The notes beneath the pieces were generated by a model, which did no database searches, was not told the origin of the DNA, and saw only the letters and a list, made by a program, of their open reading frames with translations. Below, piece by piece: positions 16,880 through 24,763 of a DNA stretch of 64,000 nt (within the stretch, counting starts at the first letter, position 1; every line of letters begins with the position of its first letter). The translations under genes and the position numbers were made by a program. Source of the DNA: Solwaraspora sp. WMMA2056 (GTDB lineage: Bacteria > Actinomycetota > Actinomycetes > Mycobacteriales > Micromonosporaceae); NCBI RefSeq assembly GCF_030345095.1, contig NZ_CP128360.1, positions 5,022,001-5,086,000 on the forward strand, given 5' to 3'.

Positions 16880-17866
16880 GTGACGCGGCTGCTGTTTGGC
16901 GGCGGTGTGTGGTGCTGCGCCGTCGTCGCGGGACTGATGCTGCCGCTGATCTGGCTGGACGCCGTCGGGCACGAGGGCTACCGCCCGGAGCGGGCGGAGC
17001 TGGCGACGGCGGCCAGGGTCGTCGCGGCCGGCCTCGGGCTGGGCGTCGGGTACCTGGTCGGTGTCCGTTCGTCGCCGGGGCTGGAACGCGTCGCCGTCGT
17101 CCGCCGGTGGGCGATCGCCGCCGGCGCCGGCGCCGGTGCTGCCGTGGCGCACCTGGTGGCGGACGAGGCCACCTACCGGTACGTCATCCCCGTGGAGTCG
17201 GCCAGGGTCGACGGGACAGACCCGGTGGCGGCGATGGCGTGGGCCTGGCTGGTCGGTGCGCTGCTGGCGGTCGGTGCCGCCACGGTCGGGTTCGGGATCG
17301 GGCTGTTCCGGCGGGACGACACGCGGGGTCGGGGACGGGGGTGGTACGCGGTCGCCGCCGCCGGGGCGGTCGCCGGTCTGCTCGCCGTACCCGAGTTCGT
17401 CCGCGTCGGTGCGGAGCTGGCCACCGCACGGTTCCTGCCGGCGGGGTTCGTCACGGTGCCGGTCGGGCAGCCGGTGCCGGTCGTCCTGCCCACCGGGCGC
17501 AGCGCCATCTTCCGCGACCACGGTCAGGAATGGTCCGCCGAGGACTGTCAGGTCACTGACTCCGGTGGTGCCAGGATCCGGGTGAGGGCGCCGTCGGTGC
17601 CGTTCACGGACAACAGCGACAGCATCGTGACGGTGGTGCTGGGCACCGTCGAGGTGTCCAGCACCACGTCCGTCACCGTGGAGTGTCAGGGCCTGCCGGG
17701 GCAGGTCTACCAGGTCGGTGCGGCGCCGACCGTCGACGGACCGCTCGGCCCGCTGCTGCACGTCCCGGCCTGGGTCCTGCCGGTGGGCGGCGCCCTGCCA
17801 GGGTTGGTACTGGCCGTGGCGGTGGCCCTGGTCCGGCGGGGTCAGTCCTCGGCGCGCCAGCGGTAG
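16880..17866 (+). CDS. Polytopic membrane protein of unknown function
   Basis: A 328-residue membrane protein with a GTG start at 16880, 22 bases after the large repeat protein and so probably in the same operon. Helices: about 5-25 (LFGGGVWCCAVVAGLMLPLIW), 44-62, 80-100 (AIAAGAGAGAAVAHLV), 122-145, 158-173, and a final one at 300-320 (VLPVGGALPGLVLAVAVALV). Between the last two lies an extracytoplasmic beta-rich domain of about 110 residues (FVTVPVGQPVPVVLPTGRSAIF, IVTVVLGTVEVSSTTSVTVECQG) with two Cys that could pair. Its 3' end overlaps the convergent SchA/CurD gene by 25 bases. No family recognised. Confidence 0.7.
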   Translation: MTRLLFGGGVWCCAVVAGLMLPLIWLDAVGHEGYRPERAELATAARVVAAGLGLGVGYLVGVRSSPGLERVAVVRRWAIAAGAGAGAAVAHLVADEATYRYVIPVESARVDGTDPVAAMAWAWLVGALLAVGAATVGFGIGLFRRDDTRGRGRGWYAVAAAGAVAGLLAVPEFVRVGAELATARFLPAGFVTVPVGQPVPVVLPTGRSAIFRDHGQEWSAEDCQVTDSGGARIRVRAPSVPFTDNSDSIVTVVLGTVEVSSTTSVTVECQGLPGQVYQVGAAPTVDGPLGPLLHVPAWVLPVGGALPGLVLAVAVALVRRGQSSARQR

Positions 17867-18519
17867 TACTCGGTGGCCACCGCGTCGACCGGTCCGCGCC
17901 AGGTGTCCTGGTTGTACGGGCTGATGTACGGGCTCAGCTCCTGCATGATCTTGCCGAACTTCGGCTTGTCGTGGATTCGGGCGTCGTCGGCGGTGTGCGC
18001 GACCGAGCGTTCGAGCAGGTGCACGTAGACGTCGTCGATGGAGTAGAGCCACCGGGCCGTCACGCTCATCTCCACCGGCAGCGTGCCGGCGTCGGACTCG
18101 GTGAAGATCTGGGCCACGTTCTCCTCGGCGCCGGGCTTGATCCGCCCGACGATGACGGTCAGGTGCCGCTCGCCCGGGTCCGGTTGCGCCCCGGCGTCGT
18201 CGGCTGGCGCCCACCGGTAGAACTCCTTGGCGACCGAGTGCGACGGGTTCTGCCAGTTGCGCGGGTACGGGGTGACGTACGGGCCGATCGCCTCGGCGAT
18301 CTCCTTGAACGCCGGCAGCCCCCGGTTCTGGCCGGAGATCGCCGGGTCCTCGTTGCGTTCCACGATGTGGATGTAGAGGTCGTGGTGGGACAGCAGGATG
18401 CGTCCGATCACACCGAAGTCCTGTGGCCGGGTGGCCTTGTCGTAGTGGCCGAACACCTTGGCGATCTTGTCCTCGCTGCCCGGCACCATGCGGCAGACGA
18501 TCACGTTTCGGAAGACCAT
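17842..18519 (-). CDS. Double SchA/CurD-like aromatic polyketide protein
   Basis: A 225-residue cytosolic protein made of two tandem SchA/CurD-like domains (PF04486 type). The first (about 1-110) has VFRNVIVCRMVPGSEDKIA, SHHDLYIHIVERNE and WQNPSHSVAKEFYRW; the second (about 117-225) has HLTVIVGRIKPGAEENVAQ, IDDVYVHLLERS and WRGPVDAVATEYYRW. Such proteins occur in spore-pigment (whiE ORFII-like) and other type II polyketide clusters, where they are thought to help cyclise or tailor the chain. The ATG at 18519 follows GAGGAG; upstream frame extensions are noise. It is the last gene of a four-gene operon, separated from the P450 by 101 bases of hairpin-forming repeat. The internal duplication suggests a fused pseudo-dimer. 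Confidence 0.88.
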   Translation of the reverse strand: MVFRNVIVCRMVPGSEDKIAKVFGHYDKATRPQDFGVIGRILLSHHDLYIHIVERNEDPAISGQNRGLPAFKEIAEAIGPYVTPYPRNWQNPSHSVAKEFYRWAPADDAGAQPDPGERHLTVIVGRIKPGAEENVAQIFTESDAGTLPVEMSVTARWLYSIDDVYVHLLERSVAHTADDARIHDKPKFGKIMQELSPYISPYNQDTWRGPVDAVATEYYRWRAED

Positions 18520-18545
18520 GACAAACTCCTCGCAGAACGGTCGGA

Positions 18546-18625
18546 TCAGCCCGGGTCGGTACGCCCGGTGGTCAGGTGGTGGCTCAGCCGGGCCGGTAGG
18601 CCCGACGGTCAGGTGGCGGCTCAGC
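18546..18625. repeat. Imperfect 37-38 bp direct repeat with hairpins between P450 and SchA/CurD genes
   Basis: Units beginning TCAGCC start at 18546, 18584 and (truncated) 18621; the last covers the P450 stop codon. Units 1 and 2 share about four fifths of their bases. On the transcribed minus strand unit 2 contains GGGCC-TACC-GGCCC and unit 1 a similar CCGGG...CCCGG stem, so the spacer would carry two tandem hairpins. They could act as an mRNA-stability or attenuating element, or be a duplication of the end of the P450 gene. Confidence 0.7.
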
Positions 18626-19862
18626 CTGCGGCGGTGAACCGCACCGGCAGCTCCAGCAGGCCACGGAACGGTGACGCCGCCGGCAGCCGGGGCACCCGGT
18701 CGACCGGTACGGCCAGGCACAGGTCCGGCAGCCGGCGCAGCAGGGTGCCGATGCCGATCCTTGCCTCGATGCGGGCCAGTGAGACCCCGAGGCAGTAGTG
18801 CACACCGTGCCCGAAGCCCAGATGCGGGCCGCGTTCGCTGGTCACGTCGAGCCGCTGCGGGTCGGTGAAGTGGTCCGGGTCGTGGTTGGCCGAGTTGAGT
18901 ACGACGCCGACCGCCGCACCGCGCGGGATGCGTACGCCGTCGTACTCGATGTCCTCGGTGGCCACCCGGGGGCTGGCGATCGGCAGCGGGCCGTCGAAGC
19001 GCAGCAGTTCCTCGACCGCGCCGGGCAGCAACTCGGGCCGCTGCCGCAGCAGGTCGAGCTGGTCGGGGTGGGTCAGCAGCGCCAGCATGGCGTTGCCGAT
19101 GAAGTCGGCGGTGGTCTGGTGGCCGGCGAACAGCAGCAGGAACGCGGTGGAGACCAGCTCCCGCTCGGAGAGCTTCCCGCCCTGGTCGCAGGCGTCGATG
19201 AGGGCGCTGACCATGTCGTCGGCCGGTGCCACCCGCTTGGCCCGGACCAGCCCGGTCAGGTAGTCGTGCAGCAGCAACTGCACCTGCTGCACGGCGGCCC
19301 GTTCCTGCTCCGGGGGCCGGCTGGCCGATCCGGAGGTACGGATCACCTGGGTCCAGCCGAGCACCTGTTCGTGGTCGGCCCTGGGCACGCCGAGCAGTTC
19401 ACAGATCACCACCATCGGCAGCGGTACGGCGAAGTCGTGCATCAGGTCCGCCTCGCCCCGGGTCGCGAACTTGTCGATGAGGTCGTCGACGACCTGGGTC
19501 ACCCGGGGCCGCAGCGCCTCGATGCGCCGGGGCGCGAACGCCTGGGACACCAGTCGCCGCAGCCGGCTGTGCTCCGGCGGGTCGGAGTTGAGCATGTTCT
19601 TGTTCAACCCGTCCGAGTTCGGCCCGAAGAACCGCAGGTAGTGGCCTTCCGGGCCGTACAGATCCTTGGACAGCCGGTGGTCGGTCAGCGCGGCACGGGC
19701 GTCGTCGTAGCGGGTGATCAGGTAGGAGTCGAACCGGGGTGAGGAGACCAACTGGACCGGGTTCTGTTCGCGCATCCGGGCGTAGGTGGGGTACGGGTCG
19801 GCGGCGTACTCGTCGGTGAAGAACTCCCCGGCGGGTACCGGTCGTTGCGCATCGGCGGTCAT
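18621..19862 (-). CDS. Cytochrome P450 (CYP105/107-like bacterial class I)
   Basis: A 413-residue soluble P450. Signature motifs are intact: I-helix oxygen-binding LLFAGHQTTADF (AGHQT at 246-250; the usual acidic residue before T is Gln), K-helix EELLR (284-288), and heme loop LGFGHGVHYCLGVSLAR with thiolate Cys357. It would hydroxylate or couple a small-molecule substrate using an external ferredoxin and reductase; neither is encoded nearby. The ATG at 19862 overlaps the stop of the upstream ABM gene (ATGA), so synthesis is coupled. With the adjacent monooxygenases and the SchA/CurD protein, an aromatic polyketide is the likely substrate class (inference). Confidence 0.95.
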   Translation of the reverse strand: MTADAQRPVPAGEFFTDEYAADPYPTYARMREQNPVQLVSSPRFDSYLITRYDDARAALTDHRLSKDLYGPEGHYLRFFGPNSDGLNKNMLNSDPPEHSRLRRLVSQAFAPRRIEALRPRVTQVVDDLIDKFATRGEADLMHDFAVPLPMVVICELLGVPRADHEQVLGWTQVIRTSGSASRPPEQERAAVQQVQLLLHDYLTGLVRAKRVAPADDMVSALIDACDQGGKLSERELVSTAFLLLFAGHQTTADFIGNAMLALLTHPDQLDLLRQRPELLPGAVEELLRFDGPLPIASPRVATEDIEYDGVRIPRGAAVGVVLNSANHDPDHFTDPQRLDVTSERGPHLGFGHGVHYCLGVSLARIEARIGIGTLLRRLPDLCLAVPVDRVPRLPAASPFRGLLELPVRFTAAG

Positions 19863-20221
19863 CGCGTCTCCTCCGGCTCGCTCGGCACGCTGTGCAGCAC
19901 CTGACTCGGCACGCTGTGCAGGACCTGGTAGGTGTGTCGCTGCGCGGACTCCCGCAGGTCCCGGATCACCCGCAGCAGCCGGTCCCGCTGGGCGCTGCGA
20001 CCGAAGGCGTCCAACCGGCCCCGGTCGGCCCAGTCGGTGACGATCAGGTAGCTGCGCGGGTCGTCGGCGTCGCGGAGCAGGTCCTGACGCAGGCAGCCGG
20101 CGAGCGTCCGGATCTGGTCGGCGATCGCCCGCCATTCGTCCTCGAACCGCTGCTCACAGCCGGGTCGGGTGCGCATCGCCAGGATCGCGCGGACGGCGCC
20201 GGACGGCGGTGGCGTGGTCAC
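19859..20221 (-). CDS. Antibiotic biosynthesis monooxygenase (ABM) domain protein
   Basis: A 120-residue protein with one ferredoxin-like ABM domain: VRAILAMRTRPGCEQRFEDEWRAIA, then RQDLLRDADDPRSYLIVTDWADRGRLDAF. ABM proteins are cofactor-free anthrone-type oxygenases or small-molecule binding dimers in polyketide pathways. It overlaps both neighbours by four bases (ATGA and GTGA-type junctions), in the middle of the tailoring operon. The C terminus carries a perfect octapeptide duplication, QVLHSVPS twice, from a 24-base tandem repeat; this tail lies after the domain and is probably dispensable. Confidence 0.88.
   Translation of the reverse strand: MTTPPPSGAVRAILAMRTRPGCEQRFEDEWRAIADQIRTLAGCLRQDLLRDADDPRSYLIVTDWADRGRLDAFGRSAQRDRLLRVIRDLRESAQRHTYQVLHSVPSQVLHSVPSEPEETR
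19881..19928. repeat. 24-bp in-frame tandem duplication
   Basis: Two adjacent 24-base copies (19881-19904 and 19905-19928) differ at two positions. They encode QVLHSVPS twice at the end of the ABM protein. Probably a recent slippage event. Confidence 0.9.
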
Positions 20222-22497
20222 CGTGGACCGCCGCCGAACACCAGGTGCAGGTGGTGACGCAGCGCCTCGGCGTCGATCGGTTGGCTGCGGAAGCCGACGT
20301 GGCCGTCCGGTCGGATCAGGTACGCGGCGGCACCGGTGATGCCGTACCGGGTGCGCACCGCCCCGTCGGTGTCGCGGACCACCGGCGGATGCGGCAGCGA
20401 CGGCGTCGCCGCGTCCGGGCCGACGATCAGGTACACCTCGACCTCGCCGTACGCCTGGTCCCGCACGTCGGTGCCGATCTTGTCGACCAGGGCGAGGGAG
20501 GTCTCGTCGGTGCTGTCGGCGTAGAGCAGCAGGGTGTGCCGGGTGCCCCGGGTCAGGTCCCGCAGCCGCAGCGGATGCCCGACCCCGGGGCGGTGCAGCC
20601 CGTACACGTCGGGGGCGCGGTCGCCGGCCGCCGGGCCGGCGCGCAGCGCGTCCGGGTCGGCCACCGCCTCACCGACCAGTGGACTGTCCGCGTAGCTGAC
20701 CAGCATCGACATCTCCTGCAGGAACTGGCCGGTGAGGTCCTCGCGCTCCAGTTCGTCGGTGAACGCCAGCCGCACCGCGCGGCCGACGACCTGTTCGCCC
20801 TGCGGTCGGCGTTCGATCTGGTAGCTGTCGAGCAGTCCGGGCGCGGCCAGGCCACGCACCGCCAACGCCAGTTTCCAGGCCAGGTTCCAGGCGTCCTGGA
20901 TACCGGTGTTCATGCCCTGGCCGCCGGCGGGTGGGTGCAGGTGGGCGGCGTCGCCGGCGACGAAGACCCGCCCGACGCGGTAGCGGTCGACGATGCCGTG
21001 ACTGATCCGGAAGATCGACGACCAGCGCAGGTTCGACGCCGTCGTGCCGGCCGGAGCGAGCTGATCCAGGACCGTCTGGACATCGGCGAGGGTGGGTTCG
21101 TCGAGTTCGGCGCTGAACCCGGGCGGGGCGTTCTCGCCCCGGGTGGCGGCGAAGTAGCGCGGCGGCGCCATCGTCGCGATCCGGTACCGGGACTCACCCC
21201 GCAGCGGTACGCAGACCAGCATGTTGTCCAGCTGGCCGTCGGTCTCGTGGATGAACCGCAGCAGGTGCCCGGCCGGCATGTCCCAGTCGAGGTCGACGTC
21301 ACCGAGCATGAACAGTTGCGGGAACCGGCCCAGCCCGCCGGTGAAGGTCAGCCCGAGCAGCTGGCGGACGGTGCTGTGCGCGCCGTCGGCGCCGACGAGG
21401 TACTGGGCCCGGATGGTCCCGGTCGTGCCGTCGGCGTGCGCGACGGTGGCGGTGACGCCGTCGTCGTCGCTGGTGAAGCCGGTGAGCGCGGTGCCGCGCC
21501 GGGGCCGTACGCCGAGAGCGGCGAGCCGGTCGGTGAGGATCCGTTCGGTCTCGTACTGGGGCAGGCCCAGGTGCGCGTACGGCAGGTCCGGCAGCTCCCA
21601 GCTGCCCCGGTACACCTGGTGGCCGTTGACGAAGACCGCCTGGCCGGTCAGCCAGCTGCCGGCGTTCATCGCCTCCCGGACGACGCCCTGGTCCTCCCAG
21701 ATCTCCATGGTGCGGCAGTGCACGCCGATCGCCTTGTCCGCCTGGGCGGGCGGGCTGGTGAGCGTGTCTATCACCCGGCAGTCGATGCCTCGGCGGGCGA
21801 GTTCGATCGCGGCGGTGAGCCCGGTCGGGCCGGCTCCGACGATCAGCACGTCGGTGCTGTCGGCCGGTGCCGCCGGTGGATCGGTCGACACCGTTGGCGG
21901 GTCGGTCGGCGGGTCGGCGGGGTGGAAGATCCGGGGGCGGATCCCGACGAGGAACTCGGCGATCGGGCCGGCTTCGGCCCGTTCGTGGTCGGGGTCGGAG
22001 ATCCACCGGCGGAACTGTTCCTGGCTGCGCCACTCGGCGAAGATGTGGTGCACGGGGGTGCCGGGTTCGCGCAGCAGCTCCTCACGCAGGTAGCCGTCCA
22101 CCCCAGACAGTCTGCTGACGACCTCGGCGTGCCCACGGTGGAACTCGTCGACCCGGTCGGCCGGGACGGTGATCGCCACGTCGACGTAGATCCGGGTGTC
22201 GGCGCCGGCCCGGCCACGCATCACCCGGTAGCTGCCGGCGTCCGGTGGTTCACAGGCGGCCACCACGGCGTCGGCCCACTGCCGGGCGAGAGGCCCGTCG
22301 AGGTGGTCGCGCAACGCGTCGTCGTCGGCCCATTCGGTGACCACGACGAAGGTACGCGGATCGGTGGCGTCGACGAGCAGTTGGCGCAGTCGGTTGCCGG
22401 GCGCGGCGCCGATGCCGTCGGCGACGGCCTGCCACGCTGACTCCACAACCGTCTCGAATCCGCTGCGGGCGCGGACCCGGAGCATCGTCCTGATCAT
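20218..22497 (-). CDS. ABM-ABM-FAD monooxygenase fusion
   Basis: A 759-residue flavoprotein fusion. The ATG at 22497 follows GGGGGA. Residues 1-95 and 100-190 are two ABM-type ferredoxin-like domains (IRTMLRVRARSGFETVVES, FVVVTEWADDDALRDHL; RIYVDVAITVPADRVDEF, HHIFAEWRSQEQFRRW). After a Pro-rich linker (about 193-213) comes a class A flavin monooxygenase of the p-hydroxybenzoate hydroxylase fold: GxGxxG in VLIVGAGPTGLTAA (217-230), the LVGADGAHSTVR motif (367-378), and FVAGDAAHLHPPAGGQGMN (512-530). The last 150 residues form the thioredoxin-like domain usual for polyketide hydroxylases (HTLLLYAD, YLIRPDGHVGFRS). It leads the tailoring operon and overlaps the ABM gene by four bases. Likely role: hydroxylation or quinone formation on an aromatic polyketide. 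Confidence 0.92.
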   Translation of the reverse strand: MIRTMLRVRARSGFETVVESAWQAVADGIGAAPGNRLRQLLVDATDPRTFVVVTEWADDDALRDHLDGPLARQWADAVVAACEPPDAGSYRVMRGRAGADTRIYVDVAITVPADRVDEFHRGHAEVVSRLSGVDGYLREELLREPGTPVHHIFAEWRSQEQFRRWISDPDHERAEAGPIAEFLVGIRPRIFHPADPPTDPPTVSTDPPAAPADSTDVLIVGAGPTGLTAAIELARRGIDCRVIDTLTSPPAQADKAIGVHCRTMEIWEDQGVVREAMNAGSWLTGQAVFVNGHQVYRGSWELPDLPYAHLGLPQYETERILTDRLAALGVRPRRGTALTGFTSDDDGVTATVAHADGTTGTIRAQYLVGADGAHSTVRQLLGLTFTGGLGRFPQLFMLGDVDLDWDMPAGHLLRFIHETDGQLDNMLVCVPLRGESRYRIATMAPPRYFAATRGENAPPGFSAELDEPTLADVQTVLDQLAPAGTTASNLRWSSIFRISHGIVDRYRVGRVFVAGDAAHLHPPAGGQGMNTGIQDAWNLAWKLALAVRGLAAPGLLDSYQIERRPQGEQVVGRAVRLAFTDELEREDLTGQFLQEMSMLVSYADSPLVGEAVADPDALRAGPAAGDRAPDVYGLHRPGVGHPLRLRDLTRGTRHTLLLYADSTDETSLALVDKIGTDVRDQAYGEVEVYLIVGPDAATPSLPHPPVVRDTDGAVRTRYGITGAAAYLIRPDGHVGFRSQPIDAEALRHHLHLVFGGGPR

Positions 22498-22635
22498 GTG
22501 GTCCCCCTGAACGGCGTGCGGTGGACCTGACCTTGTCCGACACCGCGTCACCCGGCCGTCAACGCCGTACGGGGCCCAGTGGGTGGCCGGTGACGCGCCG
22601 GCGACCCGTCGGGACGATGATCTGCAGGCGTGCGC

Positions 22636-24759
22636 TCAGCCGACCGCCTCGGCGGTGAACAGCGCCGCCTGTTGCGGGTGCAACAGCGGCGCGGGCAGCC
22701 CGATCTCGGCCAGCACCCGGCCGGGCAGGACCGCCTCGCCCCGCTGCAGCCAGGCCGGCGGGCGCACCTGCAACGTCGTCGGCGCCGGGCCGATCCGCAG
22801 TGGACTCACCCGGTAGCGGCGCTGCGGGTCGAGGCCGGCCAGCCGCAGCGGCACCGGCAGCGCCGACCGCGCCGCGTCGAGCGCCACCAGAGCGAACACG
22901 CCGGCGCTGCGGTCGGCGTCGACGACCCCGTACAGCTGCCGGGCCGGGTCGGGGCTGTCGGTACGCACCAGCGTCCCGGTGTGCAGCAGCGGCCGCAGCC
23001 GCCGGTACGCGGCGATCCACCCGGCGACGTCGGCACGTTCGGCGTCGGTCGCGGCGGTCAGGTCCCATTCGATCCCGGCGTGCCCGAACAGCGCGGTGGC
23101 CAGCCGGAAACCCAGGTCGGTGGCCCGGCCGGTGACGTGCGCGGTGCCGGCACCCAGATGCCCGCCGAGGTACTCCAGCGGCATCAGTACGCTGGTCCAG
23201 CGCAGGATCCGCTGCCGGTCGAGCGGATCGTTGGTGTCGGAGGTCCAGAACCGGTCGACCAGTTCGCCGATGCCCAGGTCGATGCGGCCGCCACCGGAGG
23301 CACAGCTTTCGATCTCCAGGTCCGGGTGGGTCACCCGCAGGTCGGCCAGGAGCCGGTACAGCGCCGTGGTCTGCCGGTGCGCGCCGCCCGCCGCGAGCAG
23401 GTCGCGGTTGTGATCCCACTTGAGGTAGGCGATCGGGTACGTGTCGAGCAGCGCGCCGAGCCGCTCCCGCAGATACCGGTAGGCGTCCGGGTTGTCCAGG
23501 TCGAGCACCCGCTGGTACCGCCAGGTCGGGGCGTGCGTCGGCCCGAGCAGCCAGTCGGGGTGGGCGCGGGCGAGGTCGGAGTCGGGGCTGACCATCTCCG
23601 GTTCCACCCAGAGCCCGAAGTCCATGCCCCGGGAGCGGACCCGGTCGACCAGCGGCCCCAGGCCGGCCGGCCAGCGCTGCGGGTCGACGGACCAGTCGCC
23701 GAGCGCCCGCCGGTCGTCGACCCGGCCGGTGAACCAGCCGTCGTCGAGGACGAAGCGTTCGACGCCGACCTGCGCGGCGGCGTCGACGAGCCGGGTCAGC
23801 CGGTCGAGATCGTGGTCGAAGTAGACCGCTTCCCAGGTGTTGAGCACCACCGGTCGGGGTCCGCGCAGTGGCCGGCGGGCCCGGATCCAGCCGTGCAGCC
23901 GCTCGGAGAGTCCGTCGAGTCCGGCGTCGGAGCAGACGGCGACCGTCCACGGCGTGGTGTAGATGCTGTCGGGCGGCAGGATCATCTCGCCGGGGGCGAG
24001 CAGTTCACCGGCGCCGAGCAGGCTGTGCCCGGTGGCCTGGCGTTCGGCGTACAGCTGCTTGTCGCCGCTCCACGCCAGGTGCACCGCCCAGACCTGGCCG
24101 TGCCGGAACCCGAACCCGGCGGTGCCGGCGACCATCAGGTACGGGTCGTCGTGGCCGGGTCGGCCGTGGCGGGTCTGCCGGGTCCACGTGCCGTCGCGCA
24201 TCCGGCCACGCTGCGGGCGCCGCTCGTGGGCCCACAGCCCGGTGAAGTCGAGCACCTCATCGGCCTGCTCCGGCACCGGCAGCACGACGTCCGCCGCCGT
24301 CAGGTGCAGGTCGACCTCGGCGGTGTTGCGCACCTGGTGGCGGACCCGCAGGACGCCCTGCTCGCTGAGCGAGACATCGGTGGTGACCCGCAGCCCGCCG
24401 GCGGCGGGGCCGCACTCGATCACCAGGTCACGGGGACCGGTCCGGCCGACGGTGTGCAACCGCAGGTCGTCGACGGGTCGACCGGCCCCGGGTCTGCCGT
24501 CGCCGGGCCGCCCGGCCCAGTGTCCGGCGATGCCGGGCCGGCCGGTCCAGCCCTGACCCGGGGTGGGCAGCAGGGTGAGCCGCAGCGGCTGGTCGACCGC
24601 GCTGGGTGGCACCGGCGGGGTCGCCGCCTCCGCCAGATCGGTCAGCTCGGCCTCGGTGAGGTCGCCGAGGTCGCCGCCCCAGTGCAGGACGACCGGTGGG
24701 TACGGGCCACGGGCGTCCAGCACGAGGCTGGCGCCCGCGGCCCGCAGGTGCGCGATCAA
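22636..24759 (-). CDS. GH36 alpha-galactosidase
   Basis: A 707-residue cytosolic glycoside hydrolase of family 36. An N-terminal beta-sandwich (1-300) precedes a (beta/alpha)8 barrel with the family motifs: VLDDGWFTGR, FGLWVEPEMVSPDSDL, YLKWDHNRD with nucleophile Asp449, ESCASGGGRIDLG, and WTSDTND with acid/base Asp508. It removes alpha-1,6-linked galactose from raffinose- or melibiose-type sugars. There is no signal peptide, so it acts on imported oligosaccharides. It is the last gene of the galactoside operon, 4 bases after the binding-protein stop. A short Gly/Arg/Pro-rich stretch (GRPGIAGHWAGRPGDGRPGA) at about 73-92 is low complexity and probably an insertion in a surface loop. Confidence 0.95.
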   Translation of the reverse strand: MIAHLRAAGASLVLDARGPYPPVVLHWGGDLGDLTEAELTDLAEAATPPVPPSAVDQPLRLTLLPTPGQGWTGRPGIAGHWAGRPGDGRPGAGRPVDDLRLHTVGRTGPRDLVIECGPAAGGLRVTTDVSLSEQGVLRVRHQVRNTAEVDLHLTAADVVLPVPEQADEVLDFTGLWAHERRPQRGRMRDGTWTRQTRHGRPGHDDPYLMVAGTAGFGFRHGQVWAVHLAWSGDKQLYAERQATGHSLLGAGELLAPGEMILPPDSIYTTPWTVAVCSDAGLDGLSERLHGWIRARRPLRGPRPVVLNTWEAVYFDHDLDRLTRLVDAAAQVGVERFVLDDGWFTGRVDDRRALGDWSVDPQRWPAGLGPLVDRVRSRGMDFGLWVEPEMVSPDSDLARAHPDWLLGPTHAPTWRYQRVLDLDNPDAYRYLRERLGALLDTYPIAYLKWDHNRDLLAAGGAHRQTTALYRLLADLRVTHPDLEIESCASGGGRIDLGIGELVDRFWTSDTNDPLDRQRILRWTSVLMPLEYLGGHLGAGTAHVTGRATDLGFRLATALFGHAGIEWDLTAATDAERADVAGWIAAYRRLRPLLHTGTLVRTDSPDPARQLYGVVDADRSAGVFALVALDAARSALPVPLRLAGLDPQRRYRVSPLRIGPAPTTLQVRPPAWLQRGEAVLPGRVLAEIGLPAPLLHPQQAALFTAEAVG

Positions 24760-24763
24760 ATGG

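Noticed and set aside
17842-24759. A complete polyketide biosynthetic gene cluster
   Set aside because: No ketosynthase, chain-length factor, acyl carrier protein, regulator or exporter; flanked by a membrane protein and an alpha-galactosidase. Only a tailoring cassette can be supported.
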